DNA of 64,000 bases from NCBI RefSeq assembly GCF_014648875.1, contig NZ_BMRY01000008.1, positions 1-64,000 on the forward strand, in the 5' to 3' direction. This document shows, in pieces, positions 31,852 to 40,031 of this stretch. Origin of the DNA: Streptomyces parvus (GTDB taxonomy: Bacteria; Actinomycetota; Actinomycetes; Streptomycetales; Streptomycetaceae). The notes beneath the pieces were generated by a model that searched no databases, had not been told where the DNA came from, and saw only the letters and a list, made by a program, of their open reading frames with translations. A program made the position numbers and the translations under genes. Position 1 is the stretch's first letter; each line of letters starts with the position of its first letter.

Positions 31852-34050
31852 CTACTCCTTGAAGGTGGTGTCTTTGCGGGGTTCCGGGACGGCCCGGCCC
31901 GGCACGAAGGGCTCGCCCGCGAACGCTCCGGGCTCGCCCGTCCCCCGGTCGTGAACGTCTTCGGCGTAGCTGCCGCGCCGGTACGTGGCGGTGTCGTGCG
32001 GGTACGCGTCGGGCGGGTAGGTGTCCGGTACGGGCAGGCCGGCCGCGGGCAGCGCGTGGTCCGGCCGTGACGCCCGGTCCGGTCCCGGCCGGTCGTGCGG
32101 TGCGGTGGCTCCGCGTACGGGGAGGGGCGAGAGGGATTCCAGGGGGGCGTCGAGCGCGGTCTGCCCCCCGGTTCCGGTGGTGGCGTCGGGGTTCCCGTAA
32201 CCGCCCTCGCCCCCCTCCTCCTCGGCGGTCTGGGCCTCGGCGAGGTCGACGCCGCGCCGGAAGGCGGCCATGAGACCCGGGTCGTGCAGGGCGTGCTCGT
32301 CCTCGACGCGCGGGGCGGGCGCCTCGCGCAACTGCGGTACGAGACTCTCCTGGTTCGTCCGCCTGGGCAGTTCGGGCCGGGCGGGAGAGGGGGCCGCGTG
32401 GGCGCGCTCGTGGACGGCCGCCGGGGCCGAACGGTCCTCGCGCTCCTGGCCGGCCGCCGCGGACGGACCGCCGCGCTCGGGCGGGGAGGCGGGCGGTGCC
32501 GGCCGGTCGATGCGCTCGGCGCGCAGCGGGAGGGGCGGGGCCTCGCCCGAGGGCGGCCCGGGGCGTCCGTTCCGTGCGGGCCCGGGCGTCCGGTGCGGGA
32601 CGCCGGTGGATGCCTGGGGCGACGATGAGGCCGTGGTCGCCCCGGGTACGGGGGCCTGGTCCCCGGGCGCCTGAGCAGCGGGCATCGGGGCCGGGGGCGC
32701 GGTCCGGGATGTGCTGTTCTGCGGTGGGTCTGCCGGGCTCCCGGCCTCGACGGGCGGCCGGTGCACGGCGCCGGGGGGCGGTACGGGCACGGCGTCGGGC
32801 GACGGCGGGGCGTCGGGATCGGCCCCGAGCAGCGACTGCGGAAGGACCAGCACCGCTTGCGTACCGCCGTAGATGTTGCTCTGGAGACGGACGGCGATGC
32901 CGTGGCGGCGGGCCAGGGCCGAGACGACGAACAGGCCGATCCGGCCGTCCTGGAGCAGATGGGCGACGTTGACCTGGTCGGGGTCGGAGAGCAGGGCGTT
33001 CATCCGCTTCTGCTCGTGGTCCGGCATCCCGAGTCCGCGGTCCTCCACCTCCAGGGCGAGTCCGGCGGTGACCTGCTGGACGCGCAGCAGCACCTGGGTG
33101 TGAGGGGCGGAGAACACCGTGGCGTTCTCGACCAGCTCGGCCAGCAGGTGGATCACGTCGGCGACGGCGTGGCCGCGCAGGGTGCCGTCCATCGGCGGGA
33201 CCAGCTTGACCCGGGGGTACTGCTCGACCTCGGCGATGGCCGAGCGGAGCACCTCGGTCATGGTGACCGGGTTGCTCCACTGCCGCCGGGAGACGGCCCC
33301 GCCGAGGACGGCGAGGTTCTCCGCGTGGCGGCGGATCCGGGTGGCGAGGTGGTCGACCTGGAAGAGGCCCTTGAGGAGATCGGGGTCCTCGACCTCGTGC
33401 TCCAGCTCGTCGAGGATCTGGATCTCGCGGTGGACGAGGGATTGCAGCCGTCGCGCGAGATTGACGAAGACCTCGACCTTCTGTTCGTTGCCGGCCCTGC
33501 TGAAGAGCTGGGAGGCCTGGACGACGGCGGCGACGGAGGCCTCCTGGGCCCGGGCCATCTCCTGTCCGAGCAGGTCGAAGGCGTCGGCCCCGGGTGTGGA
33601 GGGTGGCGCGGACCGCCGCGCGGCGACGGTCTCCCCGTTGCGGAGCTGTTCCACCACGCGTTGCAGTTCGGCCTGGCCCTGGGCGCTGGCGCGCCGGAGG
33701 GCGAGGGCCCGGTCGAGCACCTGGCCCGCCACGCGGTTGGCGCCGAGGTAGGCGGCCGCGACGGCGGCGACCGCCAGGGCGCCCGATCCGCCCAGCGCCG
33801 CCCAGAGGCTGGGCGAGGAGCCGACTCCTCCGGCGCGGACGGTGAAGATGACGGCCGCCGCGCCGCTGAGCACCGCGGCGACGGCCGGGAGCAGCGCGGT
33901 CCGCAGCAGCTGGGGGCGGATCCGGGCGTCGGGGGAAGGCCCTGCGGCGCGCGGCCTGCTCGGGGCCGAGTGGGCGCGCGTGCCGGGGCGGCCGTGCCGC
34001 CCGCCCTCACGGCGGTCCGGTCGCGCGTCGGGTGCGCGAAGTTGAGACAT
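31852..34050 (-). CDS. Conservon sensor kinase-like membrane protein (CvnA-like)
   Basis: The 732-residue protein has two N-terminal membrane helices (residues about 48-70 and 80-100), a coiled-coil segment, a helical dimerisation region (LVHREIQILDELEHEVEDPDLLKGLFQVDHLATRIRRHAENL), and an HATPase domain (HLLAELVENATVFSAP, EVEDRGLGMPD, GLFVVSALARRHG). A 300-residue proline-rich tail follows, presumably disordered. The usual phospho-acceptor histidine box is not typical, as in other CvnA proteins. ATG at 34050 follows CGAGGA. It is the first gene of the conservon. Confidence 0.92.
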   Translation of the reverse strand: MSQLRAPDARPDRREGGRHGRPGTRAHSAPSRPRAAGPSPDARIRPQLLRTALLPAVAAVLSGAAAVIFTVRAGGVGSSPSLWAALGGSGALAVAAVAAAYLGANRVAGQVLDRALALRRASAQGQAELQRVVEQLRNGETVAARRSAPPSTPGADAFDLLGQEMARAQEASVAAVVQASQLFSRAGNEQKVEVFVNLARRLQSLVHREIQILDELEHEVEDPDLLKGLFQVDHLATRIRRHAENLAVLGGAVSRRQWSNPVTMTEVLRSAIAEVEQYPRVKLVPPMDGTLRGHAVADVIHLLAELVENATVFSAPHTQVLLRVQQVTAGLALEVEDRGLGMPDHEQKRMNALLSDPDQVNVAHLLQDGRIGLFVVSALARRHGIAVRLQSNIYGGTQAVLVLPQSLLGADPDAPPSPDAVPVPPPGAVHRPPVEAGSPADPPQNSTSRTAPPAPMPAAQAPGDQAPVPGATTASSSPQASTGVPHRTPGPARNGRPGPPSGEAPPLPLRAERIDRPAPPASPPERGGPSAAAGQEREDRSAPAAVHERAHAAPSPARPELPRRTNQESLVPQLREAPAPRVEDEHALHDPGLMAAFRRGVDLAEAQTAEEEGGEGGYGNPDATTGTGGQTALDAPLESLSPLPVRGATAPHDRPGPDRASRPDHALPAAGLPVPDTYPPDAYPHDTATYRRGSYAEDVHDRGTGEPGAFAGEPFVPGRAVPEPRKDTTFKE

Positions 34051-34392
34051 CAGCGTCCTCGGTACAGGGGGCACCGGGGATCGGCGGTCGTGCCGGCGTC
34101 CATGCGGTGGCCCCTACGGTGGTCGGTCAGGCGCGGGTCATCGGTCGGGCAGGCCCGAACGTCATGAGCCCACCGTTGATCACCGGGCACACACGGTAGT
34201 CGTCAATGACGTATGCGCGACGGGCAGTTGTCGAACTTGCCCGCCATCCGTCCCACTCTGGTATGAGCCCTCGTACGCGCGCCCGATTGCCAAGCCCTGG
34301 CCCAGGATTTACTCGCAGGTAGGGCACCCCCCGAAGAGACGGGAAGGCAGCCGGTTACCATATGAGCGCCGCCTAGCTCGAAAGATAAACTT
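34051..34392. other. Divergent promoter region between the conservon and GAPDH
   Basis: About 340 bases without a gene. The region must hold promoters for both the minus-strand conservon and the plus-strand GAPDH gene. An AT-rich stretch at about 34351-34361 could be the -10 of the GAPDH promoter. No palindromic operator stands out. Confidence 0.4.
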
Positions 34393-35838
34393 GTGACTGT
34401 CAATGACGACTCGTTCACCAACTGGATGCACCGCGAGGAGATCGCGGAGTCGATGATCCCGATCATCGGGAAGCTGCACCGCGAGCAGGACGTGAACGTC
34501 CTGCTGCACAGCCGCTCCCTGGTGAACAAGTCGGTGGTCAGCATCCTCAAGACCCACCGCTTCGCCCGGCAGATCGCGGGCGAGGAGCTCTCGGTCACCG
34601 AGACGATGCCCTTCCTCAAGGCTCTGACGACGCTCGATCTCGGCCCGTCCCAGATCGACATAGGCATGCTCGCCGCCACCTACCGGTCCGACGGGCGCGG
34701 ACTCTCCGTCGAGGAGTTCACCGCGGAGGCCGTCGCCGGCGCGACGGGCGACAACAAGATCGAGCGCCGCGCCTCGCGTGACGTGGTGCTCTACGGCTTC
34801 GGCCGCATCGGCCGGCTCATCGCCCGCCTGCTGATCGAGAAGGCCGGTTCGGGCAACGGCCTGCGCCTGCGGGCCATCGTCGTCCGCAAGGGCTCCGGCC
34901 AGGACATCGTCAAGCGCGCCTCGCTGCTGCGGCGCGACTCGATCCACGGCCAGTTCCAGGGCACGATCACCGTGGACGAGGCGAACAACAAGATCATCGC
35001 CAATGGCAACGAGATCCAGGTGATCTACTCGGACGACCCGACGACGGTCGACTACACGGCGTACGGCATCAAGGACGCCATCCTGATCGACAACACCGGC
35101 CGGTGGCGGGACCGCGAGGGCCTCTCCAAGCACCTCCAGCCGGGCATCGGCAAGGTCGTGCTCACCGCGCCGGGCAAGGGCGACGTCCCGAACATCGTCC
35201 ACGGCGTCAACCACGACACGGTCAAGCCGGACGAGCGGATCCTGTCCTGCGCGTCCTGCACGACGAACGCGATCGTCCCGCCGCTCAAGGCGATGGCGGA
35301 CGAGTACGGCGTTCTGCGCGGGCACGTGGAGACCGTCCACTCGTACACCAACGACCAGAACCTGCTCGACAACTACCACGGCTCCGACCGTCGTGGCCGT
35401 TCGGCGGCGCTCAACATGGTCATCACCGAGACCGGGGCCGCGTCGGCCGTGGCCAAGGCGCTGCCCGAACTGAAGGCGCCGATCACCGGCAGCTCGATCC
35501 GCGTCCCGGTGCCGGACGTCTCGATCGCCATCCTCAGCCTGCGGCTGGAGCGCGAGACCACCCGCGAGGAGGTCCTCGACTACCTCCGCAACGTGTCGCT
35601 GGCCTCGCCGCTCAAGCGCCAGATCGACTTCATCAGCGCGCCCGACGCGGTCTCCAGCGACTTCATCGGCTCGCGCCACGCCTCGATCGTCGACGCGGGC
35701 GCGACCAAGGTCGACGGCGACAACGCGATCCTCTACCTCTGGTACGACAACGAGTTCGGCTACTCGTGCCAGGTCATCCGGGTCGTCCAGCACGTCTCCG
35801 GCGTGGAGTACCCGACCTACCCGGCCCCGGCGGTCTGA
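34393..35838 (+). CDS. gap: Glyceraldehyde-3-phosphate dehydrogenase, long form
   Basis: The 481-residue protein contains a full GAPDH. It has the NAD-binding GFGRIGRLIARLL near residue 136, the catalytic Cys289 in ILSCASCTTNAIVPP, VETVHSYTNDQNLLD, the phosphate-binding RSAALNMVITETGAA region and WYDNEFGYSCQVIRV near the end. It exceeds the usual 335 residues because of a helical N-terminal domain of about 125 residues before the Rossmann fold. A second, long GAPDH besides the glycolytic one is known in Streptomyces; direction and cofactor are unknown. GTG at 34393 is the start. A terminator follows. Confidence 0.93.
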   Translation: MTVNDDSFTNWMHREEIAESMIPIIGKLHREQDVNVLLHSRSLVNKSVVSILKTHRFARQIAGEELSVTETMPFLKALTTLDLGPSQIDIGMLAATYRSDGRGLSVEEFTAEAVAGATGDNKIERRASRDVVLYGFGRIGRLIARLLIEKAGSGNGLRLRAIVVRKGSGQDIVKRASLLRRDSIHGQFQGTITVDEANNKIIANGNEIQVIYSDDPTTVDYTAYGIKDAILIDNTGRWRDREGLSKHLQPGIGKVVLTAPGKGDVPNIVHGVNHDTVKPDERILSCASCTTNAIVPPLKAMADEYGVLRGHVETVHSYTNDQNLLDNYHGSDRRGRSAALNMVITETGAASAVAKALPELKAPITGSSIRVPVPDVSIAILSLRLERETTREEVLDYLRNVSLASPLKRQIDFISAPDAVSSDFIGSRHASIVDAGATKVDGDNAILYLWYDNEFGYSCQVIRVVQHVSGVEYPTYPAPAV

Positions 35839-35867
35839 CGACTCCGGTACGCCCTTCCGTACGACGC

Positions 35868-35901
35868 CCGGTGCCCGGCAGGTCCGCCTGCCGGGCACCG
35901 G
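35868..35901. terminator. Bidirectional intrinsic terminator after GAPDH
   Basis: A perfect 15-base stem (35868-35882 with 35887-35901) closes on a 4-base loop. It lies between the convergent GAPDH and NTF2-like genes. Confidence 0.88.
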
Positions 35902-35921
35902 CGTGAGCCCAGGGGCGGGCG

Positions 35922-36461
35922 TCAGGCCCCGTCACGGGCGTCCTCCGGGCTCAGCCGTTCGGTGGGCCCGGCGAAGTCGAGGAAGAGCTCCCGCACGGTG
36001 AGGAGCCACCGTCCTTCGACCTCCCGGAAGGTGTCCTCGTAGCGCCCGACCTGCACGGGGAGGCGCGGCGGCAGCATGCCACCGGTGTGGCCGTCCACGC
36101 GGTACGTCGTGAAGTACGTGCTCGCCGTCGCCGTCGAGGCCGACGTCAGGGTCACCAGGATGTTGGTGCACAGGCGGCGCGAGAGCCGGTCGGCGGGACG
36201 GCCGGCGAAGTAGGCGCGCAAGGCGTCCCGGCCCTCGATCCGCCGGTCCCCCTCGGCCCACTCCCACACCCCGTCCGGGGTGAACAGCTCGGCCACGTCG
36301 CCGGGTTCACCCAGGTCGAGCGTCTGGACGAACTCGACGATCAGCCGCTCGCAGGCACGCTCGGCGATCAGACGGCCAACGGGTTCCAGGAGATCCGGGC
36401 GGCCGAGGAGCTCCGGGCGGTCCCGGCGGTCCCGAGGATCCAGCGCATCGGTGGTGTCCAT
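35922..36461 (-). CDS. NTF2/SnoaL-like nuclear transport factor 2 fold protein
   Basis: The 179-residue protein has the SnoaL-like pattern: IVEFVQTLDLGEPGDVAELFTPDGVWEWAEG, then GRDALRAYFAGRP, beta strands ending RYEDTFREVEGRWLLTVRELFLDF. Such folds serve as small-molecule isomerases, dehydratases or binding proteins. The catalytic residues cannot be assigned. It is adjacent to an SDR oxidoreductase on the same strand, which is a frequent pairing, with about 60 bases between. Confidence 0.82.
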   Translation of the reverse strand: MDTTDALDPRDRRDRPELLGRPDLLEPVGRLIAERACERLIVEFVQTLDLGEPGDVAELFTPDGVWEWAEGDRRIEGRDALRAYFAGRPADRLSRRLCTNILVTLTSASTATASTYFTTYRVDGHTGGMLPPRLPVQVGRYEDTFREVEGRWLLTVRELFLDFAGPTERLSPEDARDGA

Positions 36462-36522
36462 CGCCTCTTTCTACCAACGCGCCCCGGGGCCCACGACTTG
36501 TTTTCGACGGACGCAGGGCGCG

Positions 36523-37452
36523 TCACACGGCGTCGGCGTCCAGCCCGGTCAGACGGGCCGACTCGTCCCACAACGCCCTTGCCATGAAGGGGTCCTGGGC
36601 GCGGTGCGACTTCCGGGCGGGTGCGGGAGCTCCCCGGGTCTCGCCGAGGCGGGAGGGGCCGTAGTAGGCGCCGCCCGGGGCATCCGGCAGTGTGGCCGCG
36701 TACAGGACGGGGAGGGCGCCCGCCGAGGCCGGCTGGGTGTACAGCCGAGAGGCCCGCTCCAGCTTCGCGGCCCAGTTCCGCCCGGCCAGCCGGGGCCCGG
36801 CCTGCCCCAACTCCGTTGCGGAGAGACCGGGGTGGGCCGCCAGCGCGATCAGGTCCCGGCCGGCGGCACGGGCCCGCCGGTCCAGCTCGTCCGTGAACAG
36901 CAGATTGGCGAGCTTCGACTGGCCGTAGGCCCGCCACTTGCCGTACGAGCGCTCGGCGTTGAGGTCCTCCAGGTCGATGCGGCCGATGCGGTGGCCGAGC
37001 GAGGACAGCGTCACCACGCGCGCCGGCCCCTGGACCCCGAGGACCGGGAGGAGCCGGAGCGTCAGGGCGAAGTGCCCCAGGTGGTTGGTGCCGAACTGCA
37101 TCTCGAAACCGTCCGTCGTACGGAGGGGCGGCAGGGCCATCACACCGGCGTTGTTCACCAGCAGGTCGAGCCGCCCGTCGGTCTCCTTCGCGATGGCCTC
37201 CGCGGCCTCGGCCACGCTGCTCAGATCGGCGAGGTCGAGGCGGACGAGCCGCACGTCCGATGCGGGGGCGGCCCGGCGGACGGCGTCCACGGCACGTCGG
37301 CCGCGCTCGGGATCACGGCACGCGAGAAGGGTTCGGGCCCCCGAGCGGGCCAGTACGAGAGCGGTCACCGCGCCGATGCCGCTGTTGGCACCGGTGACCA
37401 CGGCAGTGGTGCCGCCGAGGTCGGGCATGTCGTCAAGAGTCCAGGAGTGCAT
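36523..37452 (-). CDS. SDR-family NAD(P)-dependent oxidoreductase
   Basis: The 309-residue protein is a retinol-dehydrogenase-like short-chain dehydrogenase. It has the cofactor motif VVTGANSGIGAVTALVLA (TGxxxGxG), LVNNAGVMALP, VVTLSSLGHR with the catalytic Ser, and YGQSK as YxxxK near residue 170. It reduces or oxidises a carbonyl/alcohol substrate that cannot be named. It is transcribed towards the NTF2-like gene and may form an operon with it and the PPOX gene upstream. Confidence 0.9.
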   Translation of the reverse strand: MHSWTLDDMPDLGGTTAVVTGANSGIGAVTALVLARSGARTLLACRDPERGRRAVDAVRRAAPASDVRLVRLDLADLSSVAEAAEAIAKETDGRLDLLVNNAGVMALPPLRTTDGFEMQFGTNHLGHFALTLRLLPVLGVQGPARVVTLSSLGHRIGRIDLEDLNAERSYGKWRAYGQSKLANLLFTDELDRRARAAGRDLIALAAHPGLSATELGQAGPRLAGRNWAAKLERASRLYTQPASAGALPVLYAATLPDAPGGAYYGPSRLGETRGAPAPARKSHRAQDPFMARALWDESARLTGLDADAV

Positions 37453-37499
37453 GGGGCACGCCTCCCCCGTGTCGGCGTCGCCACACGCGCGGCCGGGCC

Positions 37500-37928
37500 T
37501 CAGACCTGGCCGAGGTCCGAGCTGACCCAGCGTTCGGGGCGCAGGGTGATCACCACCTGCTCGCCGTGGTTCTCCCAGGCGAAGTCCACGTAACCGGCGA
37601 CCTTCTCGGCCGGGAGGTAGCGCGCCGACACGTGCTCCAGGTCGGCGCGCGTCGCGGGGCGGGTGTCGACGACGGGCCCCTCGACCGAGACGTACCGGAT
37701 GGTCGGCTCCAGCCGGTCGACGAGCAGCGTGAACCGGCCCGCTGCGGCGATCAGTTCGGCTTTGCGCGAGGTGCGGCCGGTGAGGATTCGGACATCGCCG
37801 CCCGCTTCGTACTCGTACCAGATCGGCACGCTGAGCGGGGCCCGGTCACCGTTCCCCGACGCGACGGCGAGTGCGGCGACATGGGGTTCGGCGAGGAACT
37901 GTTCGCGCTCTTCACGGGTGAGTGCCAC
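37500..37928 (-). CDS. Pyridoxamine 5'-phosphate oxidase-family (PPOX) protein
   Basis: The 142-residue split-barrel flavin/F420-type protein has EREQFLAEPHVAALAVASGNGDRAPLSVPIWYEYE, ILTGRTSRKAELIAAAGRFTLLVDR and YVSVEGPVV. It may bind FMN or F420 and act as a small oxidoreductase, or may only bind haem or flavin. It is 47 bases upstream of the SDR gene on the same strand. Confidence 0.85.
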   Translation of the reverse strand: MALTREEREQFLAEPHVAALAVASGNGDRAPLSVPIWYEYEAGGDVRILTGRTSRKAELIAAAGRFTLLVDRLEPTIRYVSVEGPVVDTRPATRADLEHVSARYLPAEKVAGYVDFAWENHGEQVVITLRPERWVSSDLGQV

Positions 37929-38018
37929 GGGAGGCTCCTTCTCGTACGGGGATGCGAGGGCTGCCCCAGTGTGCCCCGCGCGCCGGGCCGGGCCCCCGGT
38001 CTCCGCCGTCGGCGTGTC

Positions 38019-38504
38019 CTATGCGGTTCCCCGGGCGCGGGAGACCTCCTCGGTCCGCCGTACGACGGCCGCACCGCGCAGGGCGACGGCGCACCAGACG
38101 GCCACGAGCAGCAGTCCGACGGCGGCGATACCGGCGACTTCGAGGGGCTCCGGCCGCCAGCCGAGGGACAGCCGCGTACCGATCATGACGACGCCGATGG
38201 CGGCCGTCTCCGGTTCGTAGACGGGAACCTTGGCGGCCACGAAGCGCAGGACGGCGGCCAGGGCCAGACCGATCGCGGTCCAGGCGAGCAGATAGGGCCA
38301 GAGCGCTCCCGGAGCGGCGGGCGGCAGGCCGAACTCCTCCGGTCCGATGCGGAAGAGCGCGCCCACCCATCCCAGCGCCACACCGGCGGCGGTGACGGCC
38401 ACGACCCACACCGCATGGCGCCAGAGGGGACCGGGCCGCACCTCCGCGTCCTCGGAGTCGTCGGAGCCGACGGCGGCAACGGGGTTCTCAGGAAGATCGT
38501 TCAT
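38019..38504 (-). CDS. Integral membrane protein, hypothetical
   Basis: The 161-residue protein has an acidic N-terminus and about four hydrophobic segments (about 30-50, 67-87, 102-118 and 123-143). A proline-rich loop (GPEEFGLPPAAPGALW) separates the first two helices. It ends with basic residues. No family is recognised. ATG at 38504 overlaps the promoter region of the divergent gene at 38568. Confidence 0.75.
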   Translation of the reverse strand: MNDLPENPVAAVGSDDSEDAEVRPGPLWRHAVWVVAVTAAGVALGWVGALFRIGPEEFGLPPAAPGALWPYLLAWTAIGLALAAVLRFVAAKVPVYEPETAAIGVVMIGTRLSLGWRPEPLEVAGIAAVGLLLVAVWCAVALRGAAVVRRTEEVSRARGTA

Positions 38505-38567
38505 GCTCGATGAGACGCGTACGGGGCGACGTTCGTTGCGCGTCGGGGCGACAACTAGGCTGCGGGC

Positions 38568-39065
38568 ATGAGCAAGGGCCAAGACGGCGACGAGCCGATA
38601 TTCATCCGCTCGAACTGGGGAACAAGTCGCTATGTCTACAACCCGAGAAATCCGGTCGGGGCGGGCCTCATCATCGGGTCCTTGCTGTTCGCCGCCATTT
38701 TCATGTACTCCCTGCACGCGAGCAGTTCCTGGAGCGAGGGCGAGTTGCGCGACGCCGTGAACGTGGCGGTGCGGGACCTGGAGGCATCGCCGCAAACGCT
38801 GGGCGCATGGACCGGCGATTACGACAGCATGATCCGCGACGCCCTGGAGAAGAGCGGCGAGGGCCCCTCTACCGGCGGCCTGCGCGTCGAGGACGCGGAC
38901 GACCCCTACGACAAGGACGCGGACCCCGCCGTCGACCTGTTCGAGGTCACGGCGGAGGACGTCGACACCACGTTCTGCCTGAGCGTGTCGCCGCCGGAAC
39001 CCGAGCCGCGGATGACGAGTGTCGAGGTCAGCCTCTCCATCGCCGTCGAGGAGGGCGGGTGCTGA
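38568..39065 (+). CDS. Single-pass membrane protein, hypothetical
   Basis: The 165-residue protein has a polar N-terminus (FIRSNWGTSRYVYNPRNPVG), one membrane helix at about residues 31-49, and an acidic extracytoplasmic domain of about 110 residues ending in a lone Cys. It resembles small Streptomyces proteins of unknown role. It is preceded by a divergent membrane-protein gene and followed by the MerR regulator. Confidence 0.75.
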   Translation: MSKGQDGDEPIFIRSNWGTSRYVYNPRNPVGAGLIIGSLLFAAIFMYSLHASSSWSEGELRDAVNVAVRDLEASPQTLGAWTGDYDSMIRDALEKSGEGPSTGGLRVEDADDPYDKDADPAVDLFEVTAEDVDTTFCLSVSPPEPEPRMTSVEVSLSIAVEEGGC

Positions 39066-39099
39066 GTCCGACCGGCGTCGATCCGGAGCGGATCCGGGC

Positions 39100-39130
39100 T
39101 TGAAGTTGCCGCTGCGGCAGCTTCTACGGT
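39100..39130 (+). promoter_or_regulatory. MerR-type promoter/operator before the TipAS-domain regulator
   Basis: TTGAAG at 39100-39105 and TACGGT at 39125-39130 are separated by 19 bases, the over-long spacer typical of MerR-controlled promoters. The dyad AAGTTGCCGC/GCGGCAGCTT (39103-39112 and 39114-39123, one mismatch) fills the spacer. Autoactivation by the following gene product is expected. Confidence 0.75.
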
Positions 39131-39200
39131 CCTGACCAGGGCCGGAGAGACCGGCCCGGTGAGGCGCTCGTGAGGGAGTGCTCGCGAGGGGAGTGAAGGA

Positions 39201-39968
39201 ATGGCGATGGACTGGCCGATCTCCGAGGTCGCGCGCATGTCGGGGGTGACCGCACGGACACTGCGGCACTACAACGAGATCGGTCTGCTGCCGCCGGCCC
39301 GGATCGGCTCCAACGGCCACCGCTACTACGAGGAGCACCAGCTTCTGCTGCTGCAGCAGATCCTCGTGCTGCGGGAACTGGGTGTCGGGCTGCCGGAGAT
39401 CGGCAGGGTCCTCGCCGACCAGGTCGACACGGTGGAGGCCCTGCGGGGCCACCACCGACGGCTGCTCGCCGAGCGGGACCGGCTGGACGCCCTGGCCGGG
39501 ACCGTCTCCCGCACGATCGCCGAGCTGGAACAGTCCAGAAGGGACGGCACACCCATGACCGCCATCAACCGACCCGAGAACCTGTTCGAGGGGATCGAGC
39601 CCTCCCAGTACGAGGGCAACCTGGGCGACTTCCCGGCGCTCGCCGAGGAGGCGGGCCGCAGGGCTGCCGCCATGACCCCGGCCGAGGCCGAGGCCGGACA
39701 GCGCGAGCGTACGGCGCTGATGATCCGGCTGGCCGAGCACATGGTCGGCGGCGCCCCGGCGGACGCGGAGCCCGTGCAGGCCGAGATCGACGCGCAGTAC
39801 CGGGCGCTCACGTCCCTGCACGCCGTGTCCGCCGACGAGTACCGGGCGATCGGGCGCTCCTGCGTGGAGAACGAGGACTGGCGCGCCGTGTACGAGGCCA
39901 TCGCCCCGGGGCTGGCGGAGTACCAGCGGGACGCGATCGAGGTCTACGCGGTGCCCCGGCGCGGCTGA
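39201..39968 (+). CDS. MerR-family regulator with TipAS ligand-binding domain
   Basis: The 255-residue protein has an N-terminal MerR winged helix (ISEVARMSGVTARTLRHYNEIGLLPPARIGSNGHRYY) and a coiled coil (about 75-115). A C-terminal TipAS-type helical domain follows (NLFEGIEPSQYEGNLGDFPALAEEAGRR, ENEDWRAVYEAIAPGLAEYQRDAI). TipAS domains bind antibiotics such as thiopeptides in TipAL; many homologues have unknown ligands. The MerR-type promoter just upstream supports self-activation. No transporter or target gene is adjacent on the same strand. Confidence 0.92.
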   Translation: MAMDWPISEVARMSGVTARTLRHYNEIGLLPPARIGSNGHRYYEEHQLLLLQQILVLRELGVGLPEIGRVLADQVDTVEALRGHHRRLLAERDRLDALAGTVSRTIAELEQSRRDGTPMTAINRPENLFEGIEPSQYEGNLGDFPALAEEAGRRAAAMTPAEAEAGQRERTALMIRLAEHMVGGAPADAEPVQAEIDAQYRALTSLHAVSADEYRAIGRSCVENEDWRAVYEAIAPGLAEYQRDAIEVYAVPRRG

Positions 39969-39977
39969 GTCGCCGCA

Positions 39978-40008
39978 GGGCCGCCGTCGGTCGAACCGGC
40001 GGCGGCCC
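39978..40008. terminator. Bidirectional terminator after the MerR gene
   Basis: A 13-base stem pairs 39978-39990 with 39996-40008 around a TCGAA loop, with one mismatch. It lies between the convergent MerR and MBL-fold genes. Confidence 0.75.
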
Positions 40009-40031
40009 CGAGCCGTACGTCCTGCGCGCGG

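Noticed and set aside
31412..33280. Large minus-strand frame extending cvnB upstream through cvnA
   Set aside because: Only its last 144 residues are a real roadblock domain with its own AAGGAG site; the rest is an out-of-frame reading of cvnA.
37912..38409. Minus-strand frame overlapping the membrane protein at 38019-38504
   Set aside because: It is Arg/Gly-rich without motifs and conflicts with the frame that encodes clear membrane helices.
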